From assembly GCA_013399875.1 (NCBI GenBank), contig VXAZ01009311.1, positions 283,943 to 347,942 of the forward strand: 64,000 bases of DNA, in the 5' to 3' direction. Positions 59,301 through 64,000 of this stretch are shown one piece after another. The notes below the pieces were generated by a model that ran no database searches, had not been told where the DNA came from, and saw only the letters and a program-made list of their open reading frames with translations. Made by a program: the position numbers and the translations under genes. How positions within the stretch are numbered: position 1 is the first letter of the stretch; each line of letters starts with the position of its first letter. This DNA is from Gymnorhina tibicen (taxonomy: Eukaryota > Chordata > Aves > Passeriformes > Artamidae).

Positions 59301-62300
59301 ATTTTCTGGTGGTAGACTTGTCTATTTCAGTACCATCTTGCTACTGGAAAAAAAAAAAGAATGTGTTTATCACAAGGAGATCCTTGGAGCCGTGACTTAT
59401 TGCAAACCCAGAATCCATCCACAGATTTGTCCATTTTTTCCTCTTTCTCTCTCTCTTGTCTCCTGGTATTCAGTGTCCCTACAGAAATGCAGATACGGCC
59501 TGCCCAAGGCATGAGCATAAAGGACATATAGGCTGAATGAGGGAAGCTCAGCACATTTTTAAATTAAAAAGAACATCTGCAGTTTTGCTAGCTGGGATAA
59601 AAATTACAAGAGCTGTGTATTCTCATGCTTCAGGGCATAAAGTGATCAGTACCTAGGGTCAGGTACACCCCAATCTGTCGCAATTAGGAACATACACAGA
59701 GTTTTAAACTTTCTCTGGAAACAGCTGTTTTTGGCTGCTGTTGCTGACAAACAATGTGGATTGAGGGGTCCACTGGCTAGATAAGGAACAGGAAGTGCTG
59801 ATGTTCTGTTACAATACAATTTATACAGAAAAATTAATGCGGCTTGAAAATCTACTTGTAAAGAACATTTACCGACTTCTTCCTTTTATATCTAAGTATG
59901 GAGTGTCCTCTCATCTTTTCTCTGATCTAGTAGGATATTTTAATCAGGGAGGCCTCTCCTTAAAAGCCTGTCTTTCACCTCTTTGAAGCAGTTTACCAGG
60001 CATCTTTCTGTTCCATTTAGCCAGCTCCTGATTTTTTGCTGTTTGCTTTTAGTCCTAAAAGCTGTACCAGAAATATGATTTTCCTTTGTCCTTTAACTTT
60101 AGATGTTGTGAACTGCAGACAGAAGGAGAGAAGAGGTGATGTGAGAGTTCACGTTTCCTGCCATTTCTAGACATGAGAGGACAGCCTCTCCAGGTAGCTG
60201 TTCTCATAAGTGATGCTGGCTGGACAGGCTAAATGATGTCATGTTGAAATTTCTTATGAAGCAGAATGATTTCCATATCTGCAGATCCTCTTCAGTGGCA
60301 TTAGTTATGCTAATAAAGTGGTGCGACTTTCCTGGCAGTGCTTGAGGCAGCTGCCAGGCTGTGACTGAAGACTCTATCTGGGGAAATAACTCAGCAAGTA
60401 AAATTCAGATGGCCGACAACCTGCTCGGGTTCCAGCTCCTCATCCAGAGCTGTGTGTGAGCTCTATTGTTGAGCGTACAATAAACTGTGCCTAACTCAGA
60501 CACAACCCCGCTGGCATCTCAGACATTACTTTGCAAAGCTCTTCAGGACACCCCCAGTGTTTGCTTAATTTATGTGCTGATAGGCATTTCTATGACATCC
60601 ATCGCCAGCGTGCAGAAAAGGCTGGCAAAGTTATTAGGGGAAGCAAGAGGAAAACAAAAGAGAGAGTCGGTTTGCACATTGCGCCAGATGAGCCCACCAG
60701 CTGCTGGAGGAAGAGGCATGTGCCACTCCAACAGCAAAAGGAGGCAGGGTGAATGCAAGATGAAGCTGGATGTGAGACCGCACCCTTTCTTTGCACAACG
60801 CTGGGGTCCAGAGCCAAGCTGGGTGGGAGGATGGGAATGAGCTGCAGAACACAAATTTTACCCCTATCCCTAAGGAGAGCCCCTGGAATTGTGCCGTGCT
60901 CTGAAAACCAAAGCGCAGAGTCTTGTCCATACAAGAAATCCTCTCTACAGGAATGAGCTACATCCCAATCTCCCCAGGATACACTGTGCTTTCTCAGGTA
61001 TGAAATTCTCCTGGTCATGTTTTACAGCTTTCCACTTGCTTAGATCCGGTGTTTAAAGTTAAATGGGGGAATCTGAGGAAGGAACCATTTTCTGTCAGGT
61101 CTGCTCTTGGTTCTTCCACAGACTTTATTCATAATATGTTGTGAGAGAGTTCTTTGTGACTAGTCTTTCACAAGAAGCAGTCACAGAAAGCTCAGTTGTA
61201 GAGTTCGCATTTGTTTAGGGAGTGCTATTGTTTTATTCATGTTGTTATGACAATCATTGTTCTTCTGTTCAAGTTTGCAGAAAACATATTTAACAAATGA
61301 TGATTTCACGTGTCCAGGATGAGTTTCTTCCCCCTTGGGTGATTTGAAGCTACACAGAGGAGAGAGTCTTGTCACTTCCTGCTGAGTGCCCTCTTCTTTG
61401 GGACAAAACATCCTGTTCTTATTTCGTCCTGGCTTTCTGGGTTTTGTGGCTTTGTACCTTGCTCAAATAAAGAAGGGAATAATTTCTATTATATCACTTT
61501 CTTCTCTTCCAACAAGTACCTTTTGGGAAGAACATCACCACTTAATTTCTCTAGGCCTGCAAATACAGTGGTGGAGATGTGAAGTCCCCACAGACTTCTT
61601 AATGGACCAGCCTAACAGACTCACCTCTAATGTCCAGATATTCAGGTCACAGAGATATCAGATAAATACATAATCTGTCCATTCACGAGAGTTTGTGTAT
61701 CTACTAGAGAAGCAGAAGTACTTGTGCCTCAAGAAATAGTCAGACACTTCATGAATTATAAGCATTTCTGGAGCAATATTCATGTAGCAACCTTTTTCCA
61801 ACGGCAAAAAAATGAACCACAGCAACAAAACCCCCTTAACAGCAAAACCTCCCCCCAAAATAACACCAGCAGTACAAGGTTGTCCAGGCCTTTTCCTTTC
61901 CCAGCTGGTGGAATCTACTCGTACCCCCGTAGCCCTGTAATACGATATTGCCAGTGCTAGTAGCAGGCTGTCAGTTTTGTGTTGAGTTTGCAAGGCCTCA
62001 GATCCATCTTTATTCTGTTTGAACTCTTCTTGACCCCCCTGCAGCTTTGTTTTACTTGGTTTAGCTGCAACTGCAATTTTTCTAATGACCAGATGGCTAT
62101 GGCTAATTTGTTTTATTTCTGTTTATCTTTTTATGCTACCACCATGGTTTTATAACTCTAACTCAATGTGATATAGAGAAATGCAGTCCTGGTAAGACAA
62201 AGAGGCCTTAAGAAGTGGGGACATGGGATGTGGAGGTGTGGGGTGATCAAAGGTGGGACTGGCCGTGGAGACTGCATAGCTATAAACAGTTTACTCCTGG

Positions 62301-64000
62301 TCAGTTAAAAATATACAGACCTGGAGCTGGATGAAACCAGGTTTAGGAGTAAAAGAAGAAATAGTGTCTAAGATTTGTGGAAGTTATCGTGTCTGGTACA
62401 TTTGGGTGTAGGGATGCAGTCCAACAAAAAAAGAACAAGGTGTACAATGTGCTACAAAGAACATAAGAATAACCAGAAGTGGATCCTGAAGAAGGAGAAA
62501 CCACCATCACCATCATGGCCCTCCTGGGAAAAGCTCCAGATGCTGACAACTCAACATAACCCCTGCCACCCACATCACCAGGACGAAACCACTGACCTTA
62601 GGACCCAGCAGAGAGAAAGATGTGTGAGGATAACACCAGGGAAAGGGATAGAAACTCAGATGTGTGTATGACAGTCTCAGCCACAGAATTATTAGTGCTG
62701 AAACCTTTCCTGCATAGAAGCGTTCTTTTTCCACACTAATTAGATGAGGGCTGATAATGATTAAGCAACTAAGATTTTATTATGCTAACGATAAACTCTT
62801 GGCTCCATATTTAAGACATGTTTACTGTTTGCCCATAAAAATGATTCTGAGAGTAACGCACTTTCACAACCAACATTTGCTATAATCTATCAATGTCTGA
62901 AAGATGCACTTCATAACCAGTTTAAGCTGATGAGAGACAATAAAAAGGATATTCCTAGTCCCCTTTGCCTAGTATTTGAGGCTGGATATTCGTACCTTTT
63001 TGTAGACCTTTTTGTGGTCTCTGATAGAGCTGAAAATGCCTCTAGTCTAAATCTAATTGCACTCACAGAAAGAGTAGTACCATGCATTAATATTTTCACT
63101 AACAATGGTAATAACAAGACAGCTGTGGCAGTACTGTATTTCAGGTCTTCAAGGTTACAGCTGCCTCAGTTTCCTGTGCTAAAAATGTTGCAAGCATTAG
63201 CCCCAAAATGCTACCATTGAAACCTTTTGGATGCAGGTGCAGTTAACATGCACGCATTTGGAATTGTGTGGCTGCAAAACTAGTTGCAAACATTATAAAT
63301 TTTGGTGACTGAAGAAGGATAAAGACAGGAGACAGGAGTTGAGGAGGGAATGAACCTTAAAAATCAGCTTTGCCACCCAAAAAGGTGTGCCACTGCACCA
63401 CAGACTTGCTGTTTGCTGCTCATTATGTGTAATTCTCTTCTTCCAGGGAGTTCAGTTATCCACTGGGAGAGCAGTGAGATGCAATTTTTCAGCCATCCAA
63501 TCAGGGAATATATGATTTCAGGGGCACAGCACAGTTTACGGAAGAACAGAGAATGAGCAGCTGAAGTGAATAATTCAAGAACTATCCATAGGCCACGATT
63601 TGTTTGTATAAAGTATTTGGTAAATACTTACGCATAACTATCATATTCATAGTATTCAGGAATGGTTTGGGAACAAAGGCCAGACCTCCTGAATAATTTA
63701 TTCCCCAGGAATTATTCAGATAGCTCTCGTGTATTCTCTGGAGCCTCTCTCCGTGGCACATTACCAAAAGGTACCGTGCATTAAGTGGAAGTTGGCTGTG
63801 CCCCAAGCAGGACGGAGTGTGAGTGTTTGGAGTACAACTTGCAGTGCCTGGAGAAAACCTTGTCTCCCTCCAAGCTGAGCTGCAGACACCAAGGCACAGA
63901 TGTGCTGTGTGCCAGTCTCCAGTATTTCAAGCTGTTCCGTACAACCACGGCCTGGTGAAATCAGTACTGGAGCATATGTGATGGGGACAGAATATATATT
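56341..64000. other. Long unique non-coding stretch
   Basis: About 7.7 kb without a recognisable gene, RNA gene or repeat family. Open frames such as 58,908-59,186 minus (92 codons, with a hydrophobic segment near its start) and 60,590-61,018 minus (142 codons) overlap others in different frames. They show no family motif, so I did not call them genes. Confidence 0.45.

Noticed and set aside
60590..61018. 142-codon minus-strand frame
   Set aside because: Four other open frames overlap it on both strands, and no recognisable domain or splice structure was found.

Overview
This is eukaryotic, non-coding, AT-rich DNA that looks like an intergenic or long intronic stretch of a songbird-type avian genome. 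The organism call rests on the repeats. There are 3'-end fragments of CR1 retrotransposons in both orientations, a tRNA-Ile-headed SINE with a CR1-like tail (the architecture described for TguSINE1 of zebra finch), and a complete solo LTR of avian endogenous-retrovirus type. No bacterial-style operons, rRNA, functional tRNA genes or CRISPR arrays are visible. I could not assign any host-gene exon. Almost all open frames are short and read on several strands at once, as expected by chance in this composition.

Layout: 1-3,974 is unique DNA with one CR1 fragment and one very old SINE/LINE remnant. Positions 3,975-7,901 hold a 1,963-bp segment present twice in direct orientation around a single N (5,938), almost certainly an assembly artefact; each copy carries the same tRNA-Ile SINE. 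Positions 7,902-25,460 are mostly unique, with scattered ancient SINE/L2-like remnants and a perfect 15-bp direct repeat. Positions 25,460-31,965 form a CR1-rich patch of five fragments. One of these retains part of the ORF2 endonuclease fused directly to the 3' UTR with the reverse transcriptase missing. A 55-N gap inside a G run lies in this patch.

Positions 31,966-38,490 are unique apart from a G-quadruplex motif and a roughly 50-bp minisatellite. A 657-bp solo LTR (38,491-39,147) is bounded by a perfect 5-bp target-site duplication. Positions 39,153-64,000 are again mostly unique, with one CR1 tail and several ancient remnants. This part also has two AT-rich blocks that resemble conserved enhancers, a CCAAT/TATA-like promoter candidate, one 166-codon open frame of unknown nature (46,556-47,056) and a second gap (56,264-56,301) whose two flanks resemble each other.

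The window is therefore best read as a repeat-decorated regulatory or desert region. No cooperating gene set can be described. All family names come from recalled consensus patterns and were not checked by any search.
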